64,000 bases of DNA from contig WGMT01000065.1 in NCBI GenBank assembly GCA_016124945.1, positions 1 to 64,000 on the forward strand, in the 5' to 3' direction. Source of the stretch: a bacterium. GTDB taxonomy: Bacteria; Chloroflexota; Anaerolineae; Caldilineales; Caldilineaceae. Under the pieces are notes generated by a model that was not told where the DNA came from, made no database searches, and worked only from the letters and a program-made list of their open reading frames with translations. Positions 17,191 through 25,606 of this stretch are shown piece by piece; the stretch's first letter is position 1; the number at the start of each line of letters is the position of its first letter. The position numbers and the translations under genes were made by a program.

Positions 17191-18202
17191 ATTCCACCAC
17201 CAGCGGCGCGTGATCCGAACTCCCCGATCCGGGCCAGACTTTTGCACTGATCCCCTGCCAATCGTCGCTGTAGAAGACGTAGTCCAGCCGCACCAGCGGT
17301 GGCACGCCTGTCCACTTATCGTGGGGATAGGTGAAGCCGAAGCCGATGTCGCCCACCGCTTTGTAGGCGTCGGTGAACGCTTCGGCGATGCGGCGATACT
17401 CATGGAAATGGTCGCTCATGTTGAAGTCGCCCATTAGGATCACCGGCATGGAGTCGTCCTTGGCCTGATCGATCAAATAGCGCAAGGCGCGTGTGTGTGC
17501 AACTGACCGCGTGCCCGCGTTTGGCGTGTAAGGCGGCACTGGATGCGTGTTGTAGAAGACTGCTTCTACGCCGTCGATTTCCATGACAACGCGCTGGTGA
17601 CCCAGCGGCATCGGCTCTTCTTGCGCCTGCCAGTAGTCGTCTGCCAAGATGGGGTAGCGGCTCAATATCCCCTGGCCGGCATTGCCTTTTTGTTGTGGAT
17701 GCAGTGCCTGGTGCGGATAGAGATCGGTCAATGCCGTCGAAAAGCGGTCCGCGGCGGGGATGCTCAGTTCCTGTACGGCGACAATGTCGGCGTCCACTTC
17801 GCGCACAATGTCGACGAGGGAAGCGACGGCGTCTTCGTTGGGCGCTTGTAGGTTAAAGGTGACGACCCGAATTTCTGCACCGGTGACCATCTCCTCTGGG
17901 CCGCGGGGCAAGAAGAAGACGCCCCAGGACAGCAGAAACGCTACCACCGCAGGCACTAGCGTTGCCGCAAGCCGCCACCGGCGCAGCAGTAGCGTGATGG
18001 GCAAGAGCAGCACCCCCGGAATCAGAAAGAGGTGGATGCTGCTCTTGATCATGCCCATGAGTGGGAGCTGTTCGCTGATGATCCACTGGGCCAGCCAGAG
18101 CACAAAGACAGTGATGCCGTAGCCGGTGACGAGGTAGAAGAAGACGTCGGCTTCACGTTTACCCTGTTGTTGTTTTTTCTGGTGCTGCTTACCCTGTTGC
18201 AT
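17174..18202 (-). CDS. membrane-anchored endonuclease/exonuclease/phosphatase-family protein
   Basis: 342 residues. The N-terminal third has a basic Gln/Lys start and three hydrophobic segments (about 22-42, 52-70, 78-97). The rest is an EEP (DNase I-like) domain: VVTFNLQAPN, AVQELS, NTHPVPP, GDFNMSD, RLDYVFYSDDW, and SDHAPLVVEL carrying the terminal catalytic His. All core metal/catalytic residues are present, so it should be an active metal-dependent phosphoesterase facing outside the membrane. The target (nucleic acid, phospholipid or sugar phosphate) is not decidable. Its start overlaps the upstream DUF1206 gene by 14 bases, implying translational coupling. Its last four residues (MSKE) and stop are encoded inside the repeat palindrome. 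Confidence 0.88.
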   Translation of the reverse strand: MQQGKQHQKKQQQGKREADVFFYLVTGYGITVFVLWLAQWIISEQLPLMGMIKSSIHLFLIPGVLLLPITLLLRRWRLAATLVPAVVAFLLSWGVFFLPRGPEEMVTGAEIRVVTFNLQAPNEDAVASLVDIVREVDADIVAVQELSIPAADRFSTALTDLYPHQALHPQQKGNAGQGILSRYPILADDYWQAQEEPMPLGHQRVVMEIDGVEAVFYNTHPVPPYTPNAGTRSVAHTRALRYLIDQAKDDSMPVILMGDFNMSDHFHEYRRIAEAFTDAYKAVGDIGFGFTYPHDKWTGVPPLVRLDYVFYSDDWQGISAKVWPGSGSSDHAPLVVELMSKE

Positions 18203-19037
18203 AGATCCGACGGTACCGAGCTAAGACAAGTGAATAGACGCCATAAAGCATCAACCCCAGCGCCACAAGGCCCAACAACCACGGCCCATACGGCTGTTGC
18301 GCCAGGGTTTGCAGTGCTTCTCCCAGGCCACCCGCCTCTTGTGGATCGGCGGTAATGGCCGCCTGAATTAGAAAACCACCGATCAAAGCATAGACCACAG
18401 AACGGGCGATCAGGCCGACACGGCCGGCGCGGATTGCCCAGGTACGTTCGCCGGCGCTCATTTCCCTCAACTTGAGCACTTTGATGAATTTGGCGGCAGC
18501 GCCCTTGTAAAATTGGTAGATGCCGACCCCAATGATAATCACCCCGGTGATGGCGATTAGCCAACGCCCGAAGGGTTGAGCCATGACACGGGCGGTGAGG
18601 CTTTCGGCCTGCCCACCTGAGCCACCGCCGCCACTGCCCATGATCATCCCCACCGCAGAGACGGCAAGACCGGCGTAGACGATGCCGCTGATAGCATACC
18701 CAATCCGCTTGGCGATACCTTTGGCGTCGGATCCTTCGTGATCCGGATCTTTGATCGCCTGCACCATCCGCCAGATGCTATATCCGACCAAGCCGATGGC
18801 GATCAGCGCCAGCATTACCTGCCCGAACGGCTGCGACGCCACCTCTTGCAGCGCGCCTGTGGGTCCGGTTGTTTGTCCGCTTGTGGTAAGTACCGATGCC
18901 AGTGCCAACCCACCTACAATCAAGTAGACGACGCCCTTGGCTGCATATCCCCAGCGCGCCAGGCGAATCACCCAAGGCTGCGCATTCTGGTACGCCGACT
19001 CCGCTGCGCGTTTTCCTTCGTTCAGTGTGCTTGTCAT
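18189..19037 (-). CDS. DUF1206 membrane protein
   Basis: 282 residues from the ATG at 19037, chosen because AAAAGGAA lies just upstream; the in-frame ATG at 19106 would add a poor leader. Three repeated units of about 80 residues each carry two hydrophobic helices and a conserved R-G-hydrophobic entry (RLARWGYAAKGVVYLIVGG; KRIGYAISGIVYAGLAV; RAGRVGLIARSVVYALIGG). This is the signature of DUF1206, a six-helix integral membrane family of unknown function. It overlaps and is coupled to the EEP hydrolase, suggesting that the two work together at the membrane. Confidence 0.88.
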   Translation of the reverse strand: MTSTLNEGKRAAESAYQNAQPWVIRLARWGYAAKGVVYLIVGGLALASVLTTSGQTTGPTGALQEVASQPFGQVMLALIAIGLVGYSIWRMVQAIKDPDHEGSDAKGIAKRIGYAISGIVYAGLAVSAVGMIMGSGGGGSGGQAESLTARVMAQPFGRWLIAITGVIIIGVGIYQFYKGAAAKFIKVLKLREMSAGERTWAIRAGRVGLIARSVVYALIGGFLIQAAITADPQEAGGLGEALQTLAQQPYGPWLLGLVALGLMLYGVYSLVLARYRRIYATG

Positions 19038-19264
19038 ATTGTTGATTCCTTTTATGGATTTGTGGAGCAAAGCTGTGGTTAGGTTCGCGTGCATGGTTGA
19101 ACGCACGGATACCTTTCAACTTAGGCTGTCCATGTTCAAGGAATCTGTAAGAAGATTAGGGTTTTTTGCGCGTGTAAACGGGGAAAATGCTAGAAGATAA
19201 CTGCTTTTATATCTCGGGCGTATGTCCGGGTATAGCAGAAATTGAAGCAGTCGACTTTGGTGTT

Positions 19265-20071
19265 CTACCAGGTGCAATAGCCGCCGTCGATGACCATGTC
19301 ATGGCCGGTCATGTAGTCGGAGGCGGGGGCAGCCAGGTAGACGACGGCGCCCTGTAAATCGGTGACTTCGGCCATGCGGCCCATGGGCGTCATCTGCATC
19401 CACACTGGCTGCATTGATTGGCCGATGGGGGTGGCCAGGAGATCGTCTACAAGTTTGGTGCGGGTGTAGCCGGGGCTGATGCAGTTGACACGGACGCCGC
19501 GCTTGGCCCATTCCGCCGCTAAGCTGCGCGTGAGGTGAATGACACCGGCCTTCGCCGTGTTGTAGGCCGCCTGATTTTGTGGCGTGTTGCAGATGCTGCC
19601 CGACATGGAGGCGGTATTGATGATCTTGCCGTAGCCGGCGGCGAGCATCACCTGTCCTTGGGCCTGGGCGCAGAGAAAGACGGCGTTCAAGTCGATATCG
19701 AGGACACGCTGCCAGTCGGCATACGCCATTGTTTCGCTGGCGGCCCAGAGACCGATCCCCGCGTTGTTGACACCGATGGTCAGCCCACCCCAGTGGTCGA
19801 CGATCTTGTGCACCATCGTCTGTACCTGCTCGGGCTTGGTGACATCGGTTTCGATGGCGATGGCGTCGATCTGCTTGCGCCCCAACTCCTGCGCCACTTC
19901 TTCGGCCAGATCCAGGCGCAGATCCACCACGGCTACTTTGGCCCCGGCTTCGCCTAAAGCGTGAGCGTAGGCGCGACCAATCCCCTGCCCCGCGCCGGTG
20001 ACGAGTGACACACGGCCATCGAGTCGAAAACGATCCAAAATCGGCTGGGCAGAGAGGACAGGATCAGACAT
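19265..20071 (-). CDS. short-chain dehydrogenase/reductase (SDR)
   Basis: 268 residues from the ATG at 20071, which has GGAGG 7 nt upstream; the longer frame to 20200 is unsupported. It is a classical SDR with TGAGQGIGRAYA nucleotide-binding motif (about residues 21-32), NNAGIG, catalytic Ser in SMSGSI, and YNTAKAG (Tyr/Lys pair). The acidic residue after beta-strand 2 (VVDLRLD) suggests NAD(H). The end GGYCTW resembles gluconate/sorbitol-type sugar dehydrogenases, so oxidation of a sugar or polyol is plausible but not proven. It follows mrdA by 64 bases on the same strand, probably as a passenger of the mre transcript. Confidence 0.88.
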   Translation of the reverse strand: MSDPVLSAQPILDRFRLDGRVSLVTGAGQGIGRAYAHALGEAGAKVAVVDLRLDLAEEVAQELGRKQIDAIAIETDVTKPEQVQTMVHKIVDHWGGLTIGVNNAGIGLWAASETMAYADWQRVLDIDLNAVFLCAQAQGQVMLAAGYGKIINTASMSGSICNTPQNQAAYNTAKAGVIHLTRSLAAEWAKRGVRVNCISPGYTRTKLVDDLLATPIGQSMQPVWMQMTPMGRMAEVTDLQGAVVYLAAPASDYMTGHDMVIDGGYCTW

Positions 20072-20135
20072 GGGGCCTCCAATGGGGCGATTTTGTTGTC
20101 TGGCGGATGTAAAACTGCAATTGGAACAGATCTGA

Positions 20136-22355
20136 TCAACCACCCGTGTTGTTCTCTTCAGCGGTTTCGGGCGTGGCTTCCAGCTCCGGCGGCGGGCCAT
20201 TGAAGTAGAAATCGAGGATCTGCTGCGTCACAGGTACGGCCACCGATGAACCTTCACCGCCGTCGTACACAAAGACCACCACCGCGATCTCCGGGTCTTC
20301 GTAGGGCGCGTAGGCCACGTACCAGGCATGGAAGGGCAGGTTGCCCTGGTTGTCTCGGTCGGAGCAGTCTTCGATTTCGGGATCCCAGGCGCAAAATTCG
20401 GCGGTGCCCGTCTTCCCGGCTACGGTGACGCCTTCCACTTTGCTGGCACGGGCTGTGCCAGCGGGCGCATTTACCACAGCCCACATGCCCTCCTGCACAT
20501 AAGAAAGGATCTCCTTGCTCACAGGTAACTCGCGTACTGTTACGGTTTCGTAATCCTGCTGCAGACCGCCTTCGGCGTCAACCATCTGGTAGACCAGCCG
20601 TGGCTCGATAATGTAACCCCCGTTTGCCACCACCGCTGTCTGTACCAGCACCTGTAACGGCGTCCCCAGGATGTAGCCCTGACCGATGGACGCGTTGTAG
20701 CTGTCGCCTGTGGTCCACGATTCGGCCAGGTTGATGCGCTTCCACTGGTCATCGGGGACAATCGCCGTCACTTCGCCGGGGAGATCGATGCCGGTGGTCT
20801 CGCCGTAGCCATGAAGTCTTGTCCATCGAGCCAGGCGCTCGCTGCCCAGCCCTACCAATGCATTGGGGTAGCCGCCGGCGATCCAGTAGAAGTAGATGTC
20901 GTTGGAAAGCGCCAGCGCGTCTACCACCGTCATCGGCCCGTGGACGATACCGAGTTTGTGATTCCAACTCACGAACTTCTGCGCCTGGCTGAAATCGTTG
21001 GGGAAAAAGCGATTGGCCAGGTAGATTGGCCCGTTGTCCGAGATGCGTGTTTCGGGGCCAACGATGCCCTCGACCAGCGCCGCCATGGCGGTGACCATTT
21101 TAAATGTCGATCCGGGTGGGTAGAGGCCACCGATGGCGTAGTTGATCAGTGGGTTGCGGTTGGGATCATCGCGGGCGAGATCTTCCAGCGCCAGGTAATC
21201 TGCGCCGAGCCCTTCCGAGAAGATGTTGTTATCGAAACTGGGCAAGCTCACCAGCCCGAGGATCGACCCTGTTTTTGGATTCATAGCAATGGCGACGCCG
21301 TGAGGCGATTGGCGTTGTTCGAGCATTGCTTGTAGTACTTCGTGCATGCGCTGCTGCAACTTGATGTCGAGGCTTAGGTAAAGGTTCAACCCCGGCACCG
21401 GTTCGAGGATTTGCCCGACGGTGCGGTTTTTACGACCGAGGATATCTACCTCGATCACCTCTTGGCCCGAGACGCCGCGCAACTGATCCTGATAGCTATA
21501 CTCCAAACCGTTAAGGCCGACTCGTTCATTGGGGTTGGTATAGCCACGATTCTGGTAAATTTCTAACGCCTGCGCTGGGATCGGCCCCATGAACCCGAGG
21601 ACATGACTCGCCACGTCGCCGAAGGGATACTCGCGTACGGGTTCCTGCAACACTTGAATGCCGGGCAGTTGGAAGCCCTCTTCGGCCATACGGAAAGCCA
21701 GCTCTTGATCTACCAGATCAAGGATGGGGATCGGTGCGAACGAACTGCCCTGTGTGCCCAACGCCACCGCACGCATGAGCAGCGCCGTCAATCCTTCAAT
21801 CGGCAACGGCTGTGATAGATCGGGGATGATGGTCGGCACGTTGGAGATTGTCTCTTCGGTGGTGCCGTCTTCGTTTTCGATGATCTCAATCACAGGCAGC
21901 CGCACCACGCGAAATTGTAGATCCACGCCTGCATCCTGTACGGTGCGGGCAAAGTCGGCGCGACCCAAGCGGCGAAACATCACTTCGCCCACGCTTAGCG
22001 CGATCGCCGGATCGCTTTCTACGCCCAGTTCACGCAGAATGCGCTCCATCGCTAGGGCTTCTTCATTCAGCTCGGTAGAGATATCATCGTCGGGGAGATC
22101 AGCAGGGGTGACGGCAATAATGAAGCTGGGCCGGTTGCGCGCCAGGATCTCGCCGTTGCGGTCGTAAATGACACCGCGCGGCGGCGGCACTTCCAACGAA
22201 CGGAAGCGGTTTACGTCGGCGCGCGCCTCTAAATCCGGCCCCTGAATGATCTGCAACTGATAAAGTCGCCCTACCAGCACAAAAAAGGCGATCACCAGCC
22301 CCAACCGGATCAGACGCAGGGCGTTGTTCCTTGTCCTCTCTGCTTGTTGATACAT
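20136..22355 (-). CDS. mrdA: penicillin-binding protein 2, peptidoglycan transpeptidase
   Basis: 739 residues. Short cytoplasmic start, one membrane anchor (about 17-36), dimerisation/pedestal domain with RGVIYDRNGEILA, then the transpeptidase domain. Active-site motifs are all present: S416-T-F-K419, S484-N-D, and K648-T-G. It is the class B PBP of the elongation machinery and cross-links new wall under MreBCD control, matching its place at the end of mreB-mreC-mreD. The C-terminus has an acidic Pro/Glu/Thr tail. It starts 17 bases after mreD. No rodA gene is in this window, though RodA is normally the partner. Confidence 0.95.
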   Translation of the reverse strand: MYQQAERTRNNALRLIRLGLVIAFFVLVGRLYQLQIIQGPDLEARADVNRFRSLEVPPPRGVIYDRNGEILARNRPSFIIAVTPADLPDDDISTELNEEALAMERILRELGVESDPAIALSVGEVMFRRLGRADFARTVQDAGVDLQFRVVRLPVIEIIENEDGTTEETISNVPTIIPDLSQPLPIEGLTALLMRAVALGTQGSSFAPIPILDLVDQELAFRMAEEGFQLPGIQVLQEPVREYPFGDVASHVLGFMGPIPAQALEIYQNRGYTNPNERVGLNGLEYSYQDQLRGVSGQEVIEVDILGRKNRTVGQILEPVPGLNLYLSLDIKLQQRMHEVLQAMLEQRQSPHGVAIAMNPKTGSILGLVSLPSFDNNIFSEGLGADYLALEDLARDDPNRNPLINYAIGGLYPPGSTFKMVTAMAALVEGIVGPETRISDNGPIYLANRFFPNDFSQAQKFVSWNHKLGIVHGPMTVVDALALSNDIYFYWIAGGYPNALVGLGSERLARWTRLHGYGETTGIDLPGEVTAIVPDDQWKRINLAESWTTGDSYNASIGQGYILGTPLQVLVQTAVVANGGYIIEPRLVYQMVDAEGGLQQDYETVTVRELPVSKEILSYVQEGMWAVVNAPAGTARASKVEGVTVAGKTGTAEFCAWDPEIEDCSDRDNQGNLPFHAWYVAYAPYEDPEIAVVVFVYDGGEGSSVAVPVTQQILDFYFNGPPPELEATPETAEENNTGG

Positions 22356-22372
22356 AGTTTTGCTCTGAGATC

Positions 22373-22873
22373 CTACAGCGGATCCAATTCCCGCCGCTCT
22401 AACCAGCGATAAAGGATCGGCGAAAGCACGAACATCAACACCGTGTTATACACCGTCGCTGGGAAGACAAGTTGCAGCGACGTTTCCAACAGATCGACTC
22501 GTCGGCCAACAACCATCAAAATACCGAGGTAGACAAAGGCATAGACGAGGCTGCCCAGCATCGCAGCGACCATCAGTGTCAGCGGGTTGCTGCGAAAGAG
22601 ACGGTTATGACCGACACCTGCCACCAACGCCGCCGCCATTAACGCCAAACTCGACGCACCCATCGGCCCCCCGCTAAGGACATCCATCCACAGTCCGCCG
22701 ACAAAGGCCCACACCATGCCCGAGTAACCGCCGTTAAAAAGCGTCCACGCCAACACAGCCAGCAACATTAAATCGGGGCGTACCTGGAAGATGGCGAGAC
22801 GCGGCCCCACCACTGTTTGAATGATCGCCAATGTCCCTAGCAAAGGGAGCATCACAATATAGCCGATTTGCAT
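22373..22873 (-). CDS. mreD: rod shape-determining protein MreD
   Basis: 166 residues, an all-hydrophobic inner-membrane protein with about five helices. It shows the family-typical PDLMLLAVLAWTLFNGG and LWMDVLSGGPMGASSLALMAAAL segments. It is the expected membrane scaffold partner of MreC. The ATG is 2 bases from the mreC stop, so translation is almost certainly coupled. Confidence 0.92.
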   Translation of the reverse strand: MQIGYIVMLPLLGTLAIIQTVVGPRLAIFQVRPDLMLLAVLAWTLFNGGYSGMVWAFVGGLWMDVLSGGPMGASSLALMAAALVAGVGHNRLFRSNPLTLMVAAMLGSLVYAFVYLGILMVVGRRVDLLETSLQLVFPATVYNTVLMFVLSPILYRWLERRELDPL

Positions 22874-22875
22874 AA

Positions 22876-23823
22876 TCAGGGAATGGTAGCCGGCACAGTC
22901 TCAGCCGGATTTTCTGCATCGGGGGAGGGTTGGGTGGTGTTGTTTGGCACAGGCAAAATGTCGAAGTCTTCCACAACTTCCAGCGGATCGAAGTTGGTGA
23001 TGATCATCACCATCTCCAGGCGGCCAAAATCCACGGTAGGACGGACGGTGGCTTCCTGGAAGACCTCAAAGTCGCGCTGGCGCACTTCTATCACCTGGCC
23101 GATGGGGATACCTTTGGGAAAGTTGCCGCCCATGCCTGATGTAAGCACAATTTCGCCCACAGAGACTTCACTGCCCTGGGGGATGAAGCCCATCACCGGG
23201 TCCGCGCCAGGACGGCCCGTGATCACGCCGGTAAGGCGGCTGCTCTGCAAAATCGCATTCACCGTACTATCGGCGTCGGTGATGAGCAACACCTTCGAAG
23301 TGGACTCGTTGACCTCGCTAATCCGCCCCACCAGCCCCTGCTCGTTGACCACAGGCATACCCACGGCAATGCCGTGGCGACGTCCTAGGTCGAGCATGAT
23401 GAAGTTGAGGAAGTTGTTGCTGTCGAAGCCAATCGAGCGGGCGAGGATCTGCCCGCTACGGAACTCGATGCCGGGGCGGGTTTCGGCGAAGCCCAGCAAC
23501 TCGCGCAGGCGCTGGTTCTCGCGTTCCACTTCCTGTAAACGCAGGTTTTCTACCAGCAAACTGTCGCTGATCTGCTCTAACTCCGCCACCCGCTGTTGCA
23601 GATTGCGGAAGTTGGCCACCGTTTCAAAGACGCTGCTCACCCGGTCGGTGAGGCCTGTCAATGTCACCTGGCCCGGCGTCGTCACCTGTACCACGGCACC
23701 CTCAACGGCGTCGAGCCGTCCTGTTTGCTGTAAAGCCAGCAACAGCACGGCGGCCAACGCCAAAATGATTAAGCGGATTGCGAAGTCCGCAGGGGACCAG
23801 GATCGTCGTTCAGAGTCTCTCAT
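22876..23823 (-). CDS. mreC: rod shape-determining protein MreC
   Basis: 315 residues. One N-terminal transmembrane segment (about 12-29), a coiled coil rich in Leu/Glu (about 60-110), then the beta-rich MreC domain (ARSIGFDSNNFLNFIMLDLGRRHGI, VNEQGLVGRI). It spans the membrane and links MreB to the wall synthases outside. The C-terminal 30 residues are Pro/Thr-rich. The ATG is followed directly by mreD. Upstream, the 160-base gap to mreB holds a short heptamer array. Confidence 0.94.
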   Translation of the reverse strand: MRDSERRSWSPADFAIRLIILALAAVLLLALQQTGRLDAVEGAVVQVTTPGQVTLTGLTDRVSSVFETVANFRNLQQRVAELEQISDSLLVENLRLQEVERENQRLRELLGFAETRPGIEFRSGQILARSIGFDSNNFLNFIMLDLGRRHGIAVGMPVVNEQGLVGRISEVNESTSKVLLITDADSTVNAILQSSRLTGVITGRPGADPVMGFIPQGSEVSVGEIVLTSGMGGNFPKGIPIGQVIEVRQRDFEVFQEATVRPTVDFGRLEMVMIITNFDPLEVVEDFDILPVPNNTTQPSPDAENPAETVPATIP

Positions 23824-23832
23824 GAAGGAATC

Positions 23833-23853
23833 GTGTTACGTGTTACGTGTTAC
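23833..23853 (+). repeat. three GTGTTAC heptamers
   Basis: GTGTTAC occurs three times without a break, starting 10 bases upstream of the mreC start codon (mreC is on the minus strand). A single inverted fragment may be present, but no full arm is seen. Confidence 0.75.
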
Positions 23854-23982
23854 GTGGGCTAAGCACGTTTTTCTGTTATGGGTATCTTGATTTTTCACTC
23901 GCTCAACGAAGAAGCTGTCAAGCATAGTGAAATTCGACTCTACCCACGCAACACGCTCTATTCAGGCGAAAATGTCGCCATC

Positions 23983-25053
23983 CTATCGAATGGTGCTTTT
24001 TCTCTGCATTGTCGTCAACGTCTCTCGGTAATATTCCGGCTTTTCGAGGATCATGCCGGTGCCCATCACCACCGAGGTGAGCGGGTTGTCTGCCACGTAG
24101 ACATGCATGCGCGTTTCGTCTTGTAGGCGTTGGGCCAGCCCTTGCAACAGCGCGCCGCCCCCTGCCAGGACAATGCCATGTTCCATCAAATCGGCCACGA
24201 GTTCGGGCGGGGTTTCGTCCAGCGTATCTTTGACGGCATCGACGATCACGTCCACCGAGCCGGAGAGCGCCTCGCGGATCTCTACCGAACTAACTTCCAC
24301 TGCTTCGGGCAGCCCTGAAATCAGGTTGCGCCCGCGGATGATCATGGTGCGTTCCTGCTCCAGCGGGTAGGCCGAGCCGATTTCGATCTTCGACCGTTCG
24401 GCCATACGCTCGCCGATGAGCAGGTTGTACTTCTGGCGGGCGTAGTTGACGATGTCTTCGTTCATCTCGTCGCCCGCCACACGGATCGAACGTGAGACGA
24501 CGATGCCGCCCAGCGAAATCACGGCGACTTCCGTCGTACCGCCGCCGATGTCTACAATCATTGAACCAATTGATTCCGTCACCGGCAGGCCTGCGCCAAT
24601 CGCTGCCGCCATGGGTTCTTCCACCAGGCCGGCTTCGCGCGCACCCGCACTAATCGCCGCATCGCGGACGGCGCGTTTCTCCACTTCGGTGACACCCGAG
24701 GGAATGCCGATCACCACGCGCGGACGCGCCGTCCCAAACGCGCGGTTGCCGTGGACCTTGCCGATGAAGTGATGGATCATGCGTTCCGTCACCTCAAAGT
24801 CCGAGATCACACCGTCCTGAAGTGGACGAACGGCCACGATGTGCGCCGGGGTACGGCCTACCATCTCTTTCGCTTCTCGCCCAATCGCCTTAACCTGGAT
24901 ACGCCGTTTCGACGACTTGTCGATGGCCACCACCGACGGCTCGTCAATGACAATACCCCGCCCCTTCACGTGGACAAGCGTGTTCGCCGTCCCCAGGTCG
25001 ATGCCGATATCGAGCGAAAAAAGCCCCAATAACCAATCTAATGGGTTTGCCAC
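23983..25053 (-). CDS. mreB: rod shape-determining actin homologue MreB
   Basis: 356 residues from a GTG at 25053 (AGGAG upstream). The longer frame to 25176 would cross the promoter and is rejected. Actin-fold motifs are intact: DIGIDLGTANTLVHVKGRG (phosphate 1), VIGIPSGVTEVEKRAV, VEEPMAAAIGAGLPV, MIVDIGGGTTEVAVISLGG (phosphate 2) and GIVLAGGGALLQGL (adenosine). It forms membrane-bound filaments that direct MreC/MreD/PBP2. First gene of the minus-strand mre operon, separated from mreC by a longer gap than usual. Confidence 0.95.
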   Translation of the reverse strand: MANPLDWLLGLFSLDIGIDLGTANTLVHVKGRGIVIDEPSVVAIDKSSKRRIQVKAIGREAKEMVGRTPAHIVAVRPLQDGVISDFEVTERMIHHFIGKVHGNRAFGTARPRVVIGIPSGVTEVEKRAVRDAAISAGAREAGLVEEPMAAAIGAGLPVTESIGSMIVDIGGGTTEVAVISLGGIVVSRSIRVAGDEMNEDIVNYARQKYNLLIGERMAERSKIEIGSAYPLEQERTMIIRGRNLISGLPEAVEVSSVEIREALSGSVDVIVDAVKDTLDETPPELVADLMEHGIVLAGGGALLQGLAQRLQDETRMHVYVADNPLTSVVMGTGMILEKPEYYRETLTTMQRKSTIR

Positions 25054-25118
25054 CCCCGAACTTCTCCTATCGCTGCATAAAACAAAAATCAGCGGAAGCC
25101 GCTGAACGATCCTGCGCA

Positions 25119-25124
25119 TTATAC
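25119..25124 (-). promoter_or_regulatory. mreB promoter, extended -10
   Basis: On the minus strand TGGTATAAT gives a consensus -10 with the TG extension, about 65 bases before the mreB GTG. The 13-base string TGGTATAATGCGC is identical at the tilS promoter (38722-38734). A small hairpin AGCGG-AAG-CCGCT lies in the leader (25092-25104). Confidence 0.75.
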
Positions 25125-25338
25125 CACAGCGCGAAAGCACACAAAAAGCAGGGCCGTTGTAGCAAGTGTACTGCAACGTTGGGGCAAGTGTGATCGGCTG
25201 GGAAGATTGTTGCTACCACACTGTTGTTGCTCCCACACTGAAGTACAAACTTTTTACGAAAAATATGCTTGACATGTCCATACCACCGTGTTAGGTTTGA
25301 TCGGCCTTCCCGTTCCTAGGCCACTACCATTCAACTTG

Positions 25339-25386
25339 ATACTCGACAACATACTCGACAACATACTCGATAACATACTCGATAAC
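25339..25386 (+). repeat. 12-bp tandem repeat, four copies
   Basis: ATACTCGACAAC twice and then ATACTCGATAAC twice, contiguous. It lies about 40 bases downstream of the probable promoter of the giant gene, so it is in the transcribed leader or overlaps a regulator site. Confidence 0.85.
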
Positions 25387-25553
25387 GACAAACCTCATGA
25401 GCGTTTCACAGAGCTCAGTTGTCTTTTTCACCGGTTGCCGATTTTCTTTGGGCGTTACTGCTCCAGTGTATTTGTCGGCGTTGAATCTTGAATGCCGATC
25501 CTCGCTATTCGCCTAGATGCTCCATCGTCCTGTCCCTGCCCCTCAGGTATGCA

Positions 25554-25594
25554 ATCACCAGTCACACCCATCACCAGTCACACCCATCACCAGT
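25554..25594 (+). repeat. 16-bp direct repeat, 2.6 copies
   Basis: ATCACCAGTCACACCC is repeated at 25554 and 25570 and partly at 25586, and runs straight into the TAAGGA ribosome binding site (25594-25599). The CACC/AGTCAC words resemble the AATCACC arms of the GTGATTG spacers. Confidence 0.8.
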
Positions 25595-25606
25595 AAGGAC
25601 TGCATC

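Larger units (their letters stand above)
25054..25606. other. intergenic region between divergent mreB and the giant surface-protein gene
   Basis: No gene is seen. It holds the mreB promoter (minus strand, 25119), a plus-strand promoter TTGACA (25269-25274) - 17 bases - TAGGTT (25292-25297), a four-copy 12-bp tandem repeat (25339-25386), and a 16-bp direct repeat just before the ribosome binding site of the giant gene. The plus-strand leader would be about 300 nt. Confidence 0.65.
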
